Below are positions 7,490 to 14,764 of a stretch of DNA of 15,225 nucleotides, one piece after another (within the stretch, counting starts at the first letter, position 1; every line of letters starts with the position of its first letter). The notes beneath the pieces were generated by a model. It was not told the DNA's origin, ran no database searches, and saw only the letters and a program-made list of their open reading frames with translations. Location: assembly GCA_003142915.1 (NCBI GenBank), contig PLNZ01000238.1, positions 1 through 15,225 of the forward strand, read 5' to 3'. A program made the translations under genes and the position numbers. Origin of the DNA: Ignavibacteriales bacterium. Its GTDB lineage: Bacteria; Bacteroidota; Ignavibacteria; Ignavibacteriales; Ignavibacteriaceae.

Positions 7490-8620
7490 ATCGCTAATAA
7501 ATATTAGATTCTCGGAATCTGAATTTGAAATAATAATTTTAATAATTGCCGTCAAAGGTACGGAAAGTAACATTCCGACAACTCCCCAGATATAGCCCCA
7601 TATTAACACAGAAAATAAAATCAATAGAGGATTCAAATTTAATCTTTTACCAATCAGATTGGGCTCAATCAAATTAAAAGATAATGTCTGAATTGCAATT
7701 AGAATTAAAGCAATTACTGCGGTAAAAGTTATTGATCCAAATTCAAGAAGAGTCATTGTTACGGGTAAGATTAACGCAATTGCCGAACCAATCGTTGGAA
7801 TAAAATTAAACAAGAAAGTAAATAAGCCCCAAATAAAGGCGAAATCTACTCCAAGGATTGCTAAGAATATCCAGACAACAATTCCCGTCGCAAGGTTAAT
7901 AGAAATTTTAAGTATTATATACCTTTGAATTTGTTCTGTTATTGCTTTGAAAGTATTTGAAAGTTTTTTTTCATTTTCATGGCGCTCAATATTCAACTTG
8001 TCGCCCATCCATTGATCAAAATCGGAATTTGATTCGGTCGACTGTGGTTCTTTTTTTGTTCCATCAGGTTCGGGCTTAACTCTTTTGTGAACGAACCTAT
8101 TCCTTATTGCTTCATAAATTGTACTGTGACCTGTTATAACAAAAATGAAGAAAAATAAGATAAATATTGTATTTCCAATTAATGAAAATGTGGACGTGAA
8201 AATACCTCCCGCAAGATCCTGATAATTTATCCGGGCAATTATATTTTGAATGGAAAAATGTCTGAATGATGAGTTTTTAACTTTTAACGAAATGGCTGTA
8301 TCGGAAACAATTTTATTTAGCTTATCGAAGTATATTGGAACTTGTTCTCCGAATCGCACAAATGATCCGATTATAAATGAAGATAATCCCCAAATGAATA
8401 TCACTATTATTATAATATCAAGAAGAGTAACTAATGCAATCGGAATACGCTTTTCTTGCAGGTAATCATTAAGAGGTGAGAATAAAAAGTAAAGGAAATA
8501 GGCGATTACAAATGGTATGAATATATGGCTGAGCTCTTTTAGGACAATTGCAATTACAGTGAGTCCTATAACGGCGATAAAAAATCTAACTGATCCATCA
8601 AGTTTTAATTTGATAGCCAT
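7472..8620 (-). CDS. AI-2E family transporter (PerM-like) membrane protein
   Basis: This 382-residue protein has the AI-2E/PerM (UPF0118) layout: N-terminal helices (about 12-48, 60-85), a soluble middle region (about 88-130), another helix near 145-164, and a C-terminal block of helices with the conserved FNFIPTIGSAIA (271-282), EPNLIGKRLNLNP (319-331) and WGVVGMLLSVPL (345-356). Family members have been linked to AI-2 export or sodium/proton exchange, so the name should not be taken as a substrate assignment. A charged hydrophilic insertion lies at about 175-222 (including KPEPDGTKKEPQSTESNSD). The gene is convergent with, and overlaps by 18 bases, the DUF4922 gene. It is separated by 144 bases from the DUF885 gene upstream on the same strand and probably has its own promoter. 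Confidence 0.87.
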   Translation of the reverse strand: MAIKLKLDGSVRFFIAVIGLTVIAIVLKELSHIFIPFVIAYFLYFLFSPLNDYLQEKRIPIALVTLLDIIIIVIFIWGLSSFIIGSFVRFGEQVPIYFDKLNKIVSDTAISLKVKNSSFRHFSIQNIIARINYQDLAGGIFTSTFSLIGNTIFILFFFIFVITGHSTIYEAIRNRFVHKRVKPEPDGTKKEPQSTESNSDFDQWMGDKLNIERHENEKKLSNTFKAITEQIQRYIILKISINLATGIVVWIFLAILGVDFAFIWGLFTFLFNFIPTIGSAIALILPVTMTLLEFGSITFTAVIALILIAIQTLSFNLIEPNLIGKRLNLNPLLILFSVLIWGYIWGVVGMLLSVPLTAIIKIIISNSDSENLIFISDLMSKE

Positions 8621-8764
8621 ATATAAGCTTTCTAATCAGGTTTGATTTTATTGTTTCTTTACGAATCTCATTTATATAAAATTAAGCGTACCATGAGATC
8701 ATAAATTTAGATTTACCTTTATACGAAACTTAATTAATTAAAGCGAAAAACGGAAATTATCAAA

Positions 8765-10102
8765 TCATTCTGTTAAGCCTGATGGTGTTTGAGGAGTTGT
8801 TAAAAGATATTTAAACAATTCCCACTTCTTTTTAGAATGAATTTCTGTACCGCCATTTTTTTCTATATAAACACTCACAATTTTTTCGCCAAGGTTATAA
8901 TTAATAACGTAGCTTCTGTACTTCTCAATAAAGCTTAACCTATGTTCAGCTCTTTCCGGTGACATAAGGCTTATGTGTTCCAGCCAATCAATAGTTTCTT
9001 TTTTAGACCATTTCCCATCCAAATAATTCCTTGACGCTTCATTACCTGAAAAATTTAATTCTTCTGTTAAATTTAGGACTTCATCATATTCTTCAGCTTT
9101 TACAGGATTTAATCCTGCAATAGGGTATAAGACTTCTTTTTCAAATTGGATTTTTTCTTTACCCGGGAAAATCATTTTTATTCCGTAATTTGCTGTGCCT
9201 TCTGCAATTAATGATTGAGGACTAAAAAGCGGGTATACGGTAAATTCAATCCACCCGGCATTTTTGACTAAATTTTCTTCGAGAAGTGAATTGTAAACAT
9301 GATGCCCAGGGTAACCTTCATGGGCTGCCAGATCTATTGCGCGGTCTATATAAATAGGCAAATCGGTATTCACCTGGATAATGCTAAAATAATTTCCCTT
9401 GTACCAATTATATCCGCTCCAGGGCTTATTTGTTACATATTCAATTTTGAAGTTTTCATTTGCCGGTAATTTAACATAGTCCAATGTTCTTTTTTTGCAT
9501 TCACTTATAGCAGTGTTGAATACCTCTTGCAGTTTATCCTTAGGAATAATAAAATGCTTTCTGTAATCATCAAGCCTTTTCGATATACTCCCTTTTCCTG
9601 GTAAAATTTTATCAAGTTTATCAAGTATCGACTGAAAATGTTCTTTTGAATAAGCCGGTGCAACTGCATCGTATAATGCGTTGCTTTCTTTATCGAATGA
9701 AAATGAACCGCCCTTAAGCATAAATAGTTTTGCTTTAACAGATAAAAGCTCTTTATATAAAAACCTGTAACGGAGAGTTTCAATATTATCGGCGTTAAAA
9801 TTTTTTAAATTATCAAGTTTATCAAGAAGGCTGTCGGTTTCTGTATCGCAAAGTTTTAAGATTTTACTTGAATCATCAGGTGTCTTTATTAAATCGTGCG
9901 GATGCAAATTATCAGGGCCGTAATAAGCGTCAACAAAATCATTATCCAATTGACCCACCCTGAGTACAAGACGCACATAATTTTCTGCAATATTGTTCAT
10001 TTTAATTCCTAACTCATTTATGTCCTTTGTTTTTCTATCTCTACCGCAAGAGAATAATATTAAGGCGGTAAGAGACAATATACAAAATTTTCGCAGTTTC
10101 AT
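8765..10102 (-). CDS. DUF885 family lipoprotein, probable metallopeptidase
   Basis: This 445-residue protein starts MKLRKFCILSLTALILFSC, a lipoprotein signal with the lipobox cysteine at C19, so it is probably anchored in the outer or inner membrane and faces the periplasm. It contains AAHEGYPGHHVYN (259-271), the HExxPGHH signature of DUF885 (PF05960), and a downstream IAEGTANYG with E301 as the likely third metal ligand. The family is thought to be zinc-dependent peptidases or carboxypeptidases; the substrate here is unknown. AGGAA (minus strand, rc of 10107-10111) lies 4 bases before the ATG and supports the start. The N-terminal 200 residues are helical and charged, without further recognisable motifs. 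It lies 37 bases downstream of a truncated ABC-exporter-like frame. Confidence 0.83.
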   Translation of the reverse strand: MKLRKFCILSLTALILFSCGRDRKTKDINELGIKMNNIAENYVRLVLRVGQLDNDFVDAYYGPDNLHPHDLIKTPDDSSKILKLCDTETDSLLDKLDNLKNFNADNIETLRYRFLYKELLSVKAKLFMLKGGSFSFDKESNALYDAVAPAYSKEHFQSILDKLDKILPGKGSISKRLDDYRKHFIIPKDKLQEVFNTAISECKKRTLDYVKLPANENFKIEYVTNKPWSGYNWYKGNYFSIIQVNTDLPIYIDRAIDLAAHEGYPGHHVYNSLLEENLVKNAGWIEFTVYPLFSPQSLIAEGTANYGIKMIFPGKEKIQFEKEVLYPIAGLNPVKAEEYDEVLNLTEELNFSGNEASRNYLDGKWSKKETIDWLEHISLMSPERAEHRLSFIEKYRSYVINYNLGEKIVSVYIEKNGGTEIHSKKKWELFKYLLTTPQTPSGLTE

Positions 10103-10138
10103 TAAATTCCTGTAATCTTTATTATGATCAATAAATTA

Positions 10139-10231
10139 CTAAAGAGAAAATATTGGGTTAATTGCCGCTAAAAAAAGAGCAAATAAAACCAGCATCCGAT
10201 ACTGCTTAAGATATGAATATAGAAGTTTCAT
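10139..10231 (-). pseudogene. N-terminal stub resembling an ABC exporter (30 codons, then TAG TAA)
   Basis: On the minus strand an ATG at 10229-10231 opens a 30-codon frame starting MKLLYSYLKQYRML, containing LAAINPIFSL, and ending in TAG immediately followed by TAA. I recognise this as the opening of type I ABC exporters (MsbA-like permease/ATPase fusions), which in Bacteroidota-type genomes often begin with a YLKPY motif and an LAAINQxFSLLDP first helix. The frame ends exactly where the full protein would continue with LDP, and nothing in the remaining 37 bases before the DUF885 gene resembles the rest. The likeliest reading is a relic left by a deletion. A genuine small single-helix membrane peptide is the alternative. 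Confidence 0.45.
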
Positions 10232-10300
10232 TTGGGTTGGTAAAGATAAGAATTAAGACCGTAAATAAGAAAGGGGATTTGTGATATTTCCGGGGGATGA

Positions 10301-10331
10301 ATAAAAACGAAGCCCGCATTTTTGCAGGCTT
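10301..10331 (-). terminator. Rho-independent terminator of the HU gene
   Basis: Read on the minus strand, AAGCCTGC (rc of 10324-10331), a six-base AAAAAT loop and GCGGGCTT (rc of 10310-10317) form an 8-bp stem with one G.U pair. CG then TTTTTA follows (rc of 10302-10307). It lies 22 bases beyond the HU stop codon. Strong stem, short loop and T-tract together make this a convincing intrinsic terminator, and it isolates HU from the genes downstream on the same strand. Confidence 0.88.
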
Positions 10332-10352
10332 TGTCAGTAAAGATTAAAATTA

Positions 10353-10640
10353 TTACTTTTGATATATGGCGTCTTTAGCTGCTTTCGCCAATCTAAATTT
10401 CAGTACCTTCTTCGCAGGAATAACCATAGTTGCGCCGGTAGCAGGATTTCTTCCCATTCTCTTTTTTCTGTTTACTACCACGAGTTTTCCCAAACCCGGA
10501 ATTACAAAAGATTTCTTAGCTTCTTTGTGAGCTAATGATACCAGTTCCTCCAAAAATTCTCCTGAAAGTTTTTTGGTTGTTCCGGTTTTTTTTGAAAGGT
10601 GATCCAGAATTTGGGATTTTGTCATAGATTTAACTGCCAT
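10353..10640 (-). CDS. HU family DNA-binding protein
   Basis: This 95-residue protein is the normal length for HU. The helical N-terminal half begins MAVKSMTKSQILDHLSKKTG, followed by FVIPGLGKLVVV (45-56), the DNA-binding arm with GRNPATG (63-69; P66 is the position that intercalates into DNA), and VIPAKKVLKFRLAKAAKDAI (73-92). It would bind and bend DNA as a dimer in the nucleoid. The ATG at 10638-10640 has a good ribosome-binding site and an intrinsic terminator follows the stop, so this is a monocistronic unit. It is divergent from the TonB-receptor-like gene across a 216-base AT-rich spacer. Which of the several HU/IHF paralogues of the genome it represents cannot be told. Confidence 0.95.
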   Translation of the reverse strand: MAVKSMTKSQILDHLSKKTGTTKKLSGEFLEELVSLAHKEAKKSFVIPGLGKLVVVNRKKRMGRNPATGATMVIPAKKVLKFRLAKAAKDAIYQK

Positions 10641-10646
10641 AGCGTT

Positions 10647-10652
10647 TTCCTT
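10647..10652 (-). promoter_or_regulatory. Ribosome-binding site of the HU gene
   Basis: AAGGAA on the minus strand lies 6 bases upstream of the HU ATG, inside an A-rich stretch (AAAAAAAAGGAAAA). It is one of the few clear Shine-Dalgarno-like sites in the window, where most genes have none. This fits a highly expressed nucleoid protein. Confidence 0.5.
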
Positions 10653-10687
10653 TTTTTTATTAAAAGATTAGTTATTTCAGTTACCAA

Positions 10688-10693
10688 ATTATA
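10688..10693 (-). promoter_or_regulatory. Possible -10 element for the HU gene
   Basis: TATAAT is present on the minus strand (in TATAATTTGG), 47 bases upstream of the HU start. No convincing -35 hexamer sits at 16-18 bases from it, and the surrounding DNA is very AT-rich, so a chance match is possible. Confidence 0.25.
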
Positions 10694-10801
10694 AATATTT
10701 ACTTTCAAATGAAATATTTATTTTAAATTTTTTAAAATATTGAAAATCCCTCTTTTACCATGTTATGGCTGTCGAAATGAAATTTTGTAGCTTATTTTAT
10801 A

Positions 10802-10830
10802 TTTAATTATTTTCAGTACATGTCTATAAT
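10802..10830 (+). promoter_or_regulatory. Possible promoter of the TonB-receptor-like gene
   Basis: A perfect TATAAT (10825-10830) lies 17 bases downstream of a weak -35-like TTTAAT (10802-10807), giving a predicted start near 10837, about 20 bases before the ATG at 10857. A Bacteroidota-style TAnnTTTG match (TAATTTTG, 10834-10841) lies just downstream and would give a very short leader. Which one is used cannot be decided from sequence. Confidence 0.3.
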
Positions 10831-10856
10831 AATTAATTTTGCACTTGATTAATAGA

Positions 10857-12794
10857 ATGAGATCTCTGCTGTCCTTATTATTTTTCTTCTATGCAATTGC
10901 TTTTTCACAATCGATTGATTCGTTAAAGACTCCTCATAGTTTAAAATCATTAGATACGGCAAAGATAATTCAAAGAGATTCTCTTGCTGTTGTAGATTCT
11001 CTAAAGATCAAATCAAAATTAAAACCTGATACTTTAGTTTCGATTTATCAAAAGCCTATTGATGCGCAAAGTTATTTTATTGATAGAAGAGAAATTGATT
11101 TTATGGATTACCGATATTCAGGCGATCTACTTAAATCCTTCAATTTAAATTATTTAAATGATTATGGCACTATCGGGCAGCCGAATGAAACGTATTTATA
11201 TGGGGTAGGTAATAATGGAATTAGCTATTTTGAAGATGGCATTATGCAAAATAATAGGCTGCAAAATATATTTGATTTAAATAATATCCAGACCGAAGAT
11301 ATAGATTCTATTGAAGTTGCACCGCTTCCACGCGGATTTTTATATGGTTCCTTTACCAACCCTGTTTCCGTGAATTTTATATCGAGAGACTTTATACCTG
11401 CCAAACCCTATACCAGGATCAAATTTTATCAAGGTCCGAATGGCGAGGCTATGATAGACGGAATATTCAATGAAAAAGTTTTTAATAAATTTAATATTTT
11501 CTTCGATTTTACAAATAGAAAACTTGATTCGTCATATGCCAATACTTCTTTCAGTTCCTGGCAATTAAAATTGAAGATAAAGTATTATCTCAACAACAAA
11601 ATAAATATTCAAGGCACATACGGATTTGAAAATTCGACGGTCGGACTAAACGGAGGTGTTAATGTAGACAGTTTGATTAGATCTAACGAAAATGTAAATA
11701 GTACCCTTTATAATGATATTTTAGCGCCTGTTAATTTTAATGCAGGAGGACAGGATTACAAATTTCATTATTTCAATTTAAGATTGCTAAGTAATTATTT
11801 TGATAATTCAACTATTGATCTGAATCTATATTATAAATTTGATAATACTCAATTGAGCCAGTCCGATGATACTTTATTTTATAAAACCGTGAATAAAAAT
11901 AAAATTTACGGTGTGTCGTTAAAGCAGGATTACAGAAAAGATTTGTTCGATTTTCAACTTAACGGCATATATGAAGTTTCGACTATTAAATACTATTATC
12001 TGACAGATTCTACTTATAATTACTATCCCGTAAATTATAATGACTTTTCCGCATCTGCCGTAGTATCATTGCATTTGCTGGATAGCAGCCTTGTTCCTTC
12101 CATATTCTATAAGATTTCGAATGAGTCGGGTAATAATTATTCGCCGGAATCAAATGGCGAATATAATGGTATTGGCGCAGATATCGCCTATAGAACATCG
12201 GATCAGCTACGGTTCTATTTAGGTTATTCAAACTTCAAAACCGGGGCAGAGTCAAATTATAGCCAGAGTTTTGAAGCAGGAATGACTTCTACAATAGGCA
12301 ATTTGTTTGCCGATTTAAAATTATTTAAACGGAAAGATCTTCATTTAGACAGCCCGTATTCATTTCTAAATTATATTAATCAAATTAATCCGGATCTAAC
12401 CGGCATAGGTGCAAATATTAATCTCATGATCTGGAAATTTCTTTTAGAAACGCAGACTTCTTATTACACTACCGAAAACTCCTCCGAATTATTATATCTT
12501 TTCCCGAAGATAAACTTTACGGGCAGTGTCTATTATAGAAATATTTTATTCAATAATAATCTTAATCTTAAAACAGGTTTCACTTATTCTTTTATGGGAA
12601 AACGGAATTCATCTTTTGGAGAGATTAATTCAAATTGGAACTTAGATTTTACCTTAGCCGGTGAGATACAAAAAGTTGCTATGGTCTATTTTACGTGGGA
12701 AAACTTATTTGATAACACATATTATATCATACCATATTACCCGATGTTTCGCAGAGGTATTAGATTCGGGATTTCATGGGAATTATTTAATTAA
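10857..12794 (+). CDS. TonB-dependent receptor-like outer-membrane protein
   Basis: I chose the ATG at 10857 (645 residues) because it places a signal peptide (MRSLLSLLFFFYAIAFSQS) at the N-terminus. A TTG six codons upstream would push it inward. After a short spacer, residues about 69-176 resemble a plug domain: SYFIDRREIDFMDYR, YGVGNNGISYFEDGIMQNNR, and IDSIEVAPLPRGFLYGS before VNFISRD. The rest has the alternating aromatic/polar pattern of barrel strands, and the C-terminus (WENLFDNTYY ... FRRGIRFGISWELFN) matches the last strands of TonB-dependent receptors. It would sit in the outer membrane. The ligand is unknown and no SusD-like partner is adjacent. I see no TonB box or carboxypeptidase-like N-terminal domain, and the barrel is on the short side. 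It ends 11 bases from the convergent response-regulator gene. Confidence 0.75.
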   Translation: MRSLLSLLFFFYAIAFSQSIDSLKTPHSLKSLDTAKIIQRDSLAVVDSLKIKSKLKPDTLVSIYQKPIDAQSYFIDRREIDFMDYRYSGDLLKSFNLNYLNDYGTIGQPNETYLYGVGNNGISYFEDGIMQNNRLQNIFDLNNIQTEDIDSIEVAPLPRGFLYGSFTNPVSVNFISRDFIPAKPYTRIKFYQGPNGEAMIDGIFNEKVFNKFNIFFDFTNRKLDSSYANTSFSSWQLKLKIKYYLNNKINIQGTYGFENSTVGLNGGVNVDSLIRSNENVNSTLYNDILAPVNFNAGGQDYKFHYFNLRLLSNYFDNSTIDLNLYYKFDNTQLSQSDDTLFYKTVNKNKIYGVSLKQDYRKDLFDFQLNGIYEVSTIKYYYLTDSTYNYYPVNYNDFSASAVVSLHLLDSSLVPSIFYKISNESGNNYSPESNGEYNGIGADIAYRTSDQLRFYLGYSNFKTGAESNYSQSFEAGMTSTIGNLFADLKLFKRKDLHLDSPYSFLNYINQINPDLTGIGANINLMIWKFLLETQTSYYTTENSSELLYLFPKINFTGSVYYRNILFNNNLNLKTGFTYSFMGKRNSSFGEINSNWNLDFTLAGEIQKVAMVYFTWENLFDNTYYIIPYYPMFRRGIRFGISWELFN

Positions 12795-12805
12795 AAGAAG
12801 CGGTT

Positions 12806-13525
12806 TTATAAACTTAGCATCTCTTTAAATTTTATAGTCTGTCTTCTGGAAACTTCCACTTTGTTTCCGCCTTTTAGTTTTACCAGCAGCCCACCGTTAT
12901 GCCAGGGCTCCATACTTTCAATCCATTTGAGATTTACTATATGTTTCCTGTTAGCCCTGAAGAATGTTTTGTTGTCTAATCTTTCATCGAGATAATTTAA
13001 AGTCCTTAATATTAAAGGTTTGTTATCGTCAAAATAAAGCCTCACATAGTTCCCTTCAGATTCAAACAGGCGTACATTAATAAGCTTTACAAACCAGCAC
13101 CTGTCGCCATCTTTTACAAATACCTGGTCGGACTCCTTCAATACAGGTGATCCGTATTCCTGGATAGCAGTTTTTCTGTTTTTTTCAACGATTTTTTTAA
13201 TTGTATCTTCAAGACGTTTCGGTTCTATAGGTTTTAGGAGGTAATCCATTGCGTTATATTCGAAAGCTTTTAAGGCATATTCATCATAAGCGGTTGTAAA
13301 AACAACTATAGGAACGCTGTCAAGTTCTTCGAGAAGCTCAAAGCCGTTTTTGCCCGGCATTTGAATGTCAAGGAAGATGAGTTCCGGGTTCAATTCCGAA
13401 ATTTTATTTAATGCGTCTTCTACATTAACGGCTTCACCAACAATATTAATATCTTTGAATGGGGCTAATAATCTGCGTAGTTCAACTCGTGCTAACCGTT
13501 CATCATCAATTATTAAAGCTTTCAT
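12806..13525 (-). CDS. LytTR family response regulator
   Basis: This 239-residue protein has a complete receiver domain (1-about 118), with the acidic pair D7-D8 in MKALIIDDE, phosphoacceptor D53 in LIFLDIQMPG, T77 in VVFTTAY and K98 in YLLKPI. A LytTR DNA-binding domain follows (about 134-237), with FESEGNYVRLY, FFRANRKHIVNLKWI and VEVSRRQTIKFKEML. It would be phosphorylated by the sensor kinase encoded directly upstream, whose 3' end it overlaps by 20 bases, a strong sign of co-translation. LytTR regulators usually bind pairs of short direct repeats upstream of their targets, often in their own promoter; I could not find a convincing pair here. Targets are unknown. Confidence 0.94.
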   Translation of the reverse strand: MKALIIDDERLARVELRRLLAPFKDINIVGEAVNVEDALNKISELNPELIFLDIQMPGKNGFELLEELDSVPIVVFTTAYDEYALKAFEYNAMDYLLKPIEPKRLEDTIKKIVEKNRKTAIQEYGSPVLKESDQVFVKDGDRCWFVKLINVRLFESEGNYVRLYFDDNKPLILRTLNYLDERLDNKTFFRANRKHIVNLKWIESMEPWHNGGLLVKLKGGNKVEVSRRQTIKFKEMLSL

Positions 13526-14567
13526 TTTTTGTACCTCCGGCTGGAATGACTAATTTAGCAAGAACTTCTTTTGGGGATTCATTATTAATTGAGAATGATG
13601 CTTTTTCACCATAAAGAAGATGTAAACGGTGTTTAGTGTTGCTTATACCAAACCCGGTTGCATTTTGGATCGCACCATTATTTATTTGTCCGCTGTTTCT
13701 TATCAGAATGTGAAGCGATGAATCTATAAGTTCAATTTTAATATTTATACAACCCCCGGCAGTTATTTTCGAGATACCGTGTTTAATTCCATTTTCGACC
13801 AAAGTTTGTATCATCATTGGCGGTATCTCAATACTTACGGACTTGGGGTCTATTTCAATTTTATACCTGAGGCGTTCCTCGAATCTTATCGATTCTAAAG
13901 CAAGATAATCGGAAACAGCCTGCATTTCTTCGCTAAGAGGAACTGTTTCGATTCTTTCCATTTTCAAAGAGTATCTAAGTATATTGGAAAGTTTTGTAAC
14001 AGCGGTTTGTGCGTTTTTAGGGTCCAAATCAATTAATGCTCTTATGCTGTTTAATGCGTTAAACATGAAATGCGGGTTCAATTGGGATTTTAGAGTTTTC
14101 AATTCAAAATCTTTAACAGCGGCTTCCCAAATTAGTGATTCGATTTGAACTTGCTTATAATTTTCAAAGTAGTTAACAGCAAAGTAAATAAGGGTCCACA
14201 AAAGAATTGTACTGGTCAACCGAAAAATATCAACAAAAAATATTGATGTTTTAAAATTTGGAAAATTGTAATTGTTTATTCCGGAATTAACAGCATAAAA
14301 TATGAAGGACAATATCATTCCTATCAATATATTGGTTATCAGTATGCGTGGGACAATATTTTTAAGCGGTAGACTCAGCCAATTGTTTTTCTTAATAAAT
14401 ACCTTAAAAAGATGTGTAAGGCAAATACCGGCAAAAGACTGATATATTATTACAATTGCATGTTGCCATGAAAAATAACCGAATGTAATGCTGAAAAAAA
14501 TATTTACCAATCCAAAAACCGACCAGCCAGTTAATTGGCATAACCAATATGCTTTTTTCATATTCAT
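13506..14567 (-). CDS. LytS-type sensor histidine kinase (His_kinase family)
   Basis: This 353-residue protein has four predicted membrane helices in its N-terminal half (about 12-30, 38-57, 73-93, 112-132) and no extracellular sensor domain of note. A cytoplasmic kinase core follows: the phosphoacceptor H166 in LKSQLNPHFMFNALNSI, the N box QTLVENGIKHG (N259), and the G box GFGISNTKHRL. This is the His_kinase (PF06580) plus HATPase_c layout of YehU/LytS kinases, which pair with LytTR regulators like the one downstream. I use the first ATG (14565-14567), because a 19-codon upstream frame ends in an ATGA overlap with it. An ATG two codons inside is the alternative. The signal sensed is unknown. 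Confidence 0.93.
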   Translation of the reverse strand: MNMKKAYWLCQLTGWSVFGLVNIFFSITFGYFSWQHAIVIIYQSFAGICLTHLFKVFIKKNNWLSLPLKNIVPRILITNILIGMILSFIFYAVNSGINNYNFPNFKTSIFFVDIFRLTSTILLWTLIYFAVNYFENYKQVQIESLIWEAAVKDFELKTLKSQLNPHFMFNALNSIRALIDLDPKNAQTAVTKLSNILRYSLKMERIETVPLSEEMQAVSDYLALESIRFEERLRYKIEIDPKSVSIEIPPMMIQTLVENGIKHGISKITAGGCINIKIELIDSSLHILIRNSGQINNGAIQNATGFGISNTKHRLHLLYGEKASFSINNESPKEVLAKLVIPAGGTKNESFNN

Positions 14568-14623
14568 TCGGCTGCTAAATTCTGCTTATACCGGAGTGTC
14601 CGGATAAATTGCAACTGCGCCAT
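14564..14623 (-). CDS. Putative 19-residue leader peptide coupled to the histidine kinase
   Basis: An ATG at 14621-14623 opens the frame MAQLQFIRTLRYKQNLAAE. Its TGA (14564-14566) overlaps the kinase ATG as ATGA, the classic four-base coupling arrangement. An in-frame TGA two codons before the ATG means the frame cannot be extended upstream. A CCGGA-GTG-TCCGG hairpin (14591-14603) lies inside it and could influence coupling. Nothing in the peptide is recognisable, and a short frame like this could arise by chance. Confidence 0.3.
   Translation of the reverse strand: MAQLQFIRTLRYKQNLAAE
14591..14603. promoter_or_regulatory. Hairpin CCGGA-GTG-TCCGG upstream of the kinase start
   Basis: A 5-bp G/C-rich stem with a 3-base loop lies 24 bases before the kinase ATG, in otherwise AT-rich DNA. 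It could be an operator or an RNA hairpin controlling translation of the two-component operon. No partner site was found. Confidence 0.25.
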
Positions 14624-14731
14624 AACTCTTCAAATGATATTTATTATTCTTCATTAAATATAATCGTATCTAGTGTAAAAGAAAATCATAAGTTTCAAAA
14701 TTTACAGAACATCAATAGCCTTTAAAAATTC

Positions 14732-14761
14732 AATTCCCCCTTAATTTAATAAGGGGGAATT
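14732..14761. repeat. REP-like hairpin with an 11-bp stem (AATTCCCCCTT ... AAGGGGGAATT)
   Basis: AATTCCCCCTT (14732-14742) and AAGGGGGAATT (14751-14761) form a perfect 11-bp stem around the 8-base loop AATTTAAT. The run of five C/G stands out against the AT-rich surroundings. From memory, closely similar C5/G5 palindromes are dispersed in many environmental bacterial genomes, so a REP-like repeat is likely. It also has the shape of an intrinsic terminator stem, but no gene ends into it within view. It sits 3 bases before the long inverted repeat. Confidence 0.6.
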
Positions 14762-14764
14762 AAT

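Larger units (their letters stand above)
14568..14764. other. Intergenic region upstream of the histidine kinase operon
   Basis: This AT-rich stretch holds the putative leader peptide, the CCGGA hairpin and the C5/G5 hairpin listed separately. It must also carry the promoter of the two-component operon. A TTGAAA followed after 15 bases by TACACT (minus strand) is the best match I see, with spacing too short to trust. No other gene, tRNA or gene remnant is visible in it. Confidence 0.5.

Noticed and set aside
8621..8764. Terminator or promoter pair between the DUF885 and AI-2E-family genes
   Set aside because: The palindromic CTTAATTAATTAA stretch is pure A/T apart from its ends and lacks a stable stem. 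The TATAAA-like sites have no matching -35 at proper distance.
9505..9783. Minus-strand frame of 92 codons inside the DUF885 gene
   Set aside because: It lies wholly inside a gene with clear family motifs on the same strand in another frame and has no recognisable features of its own.
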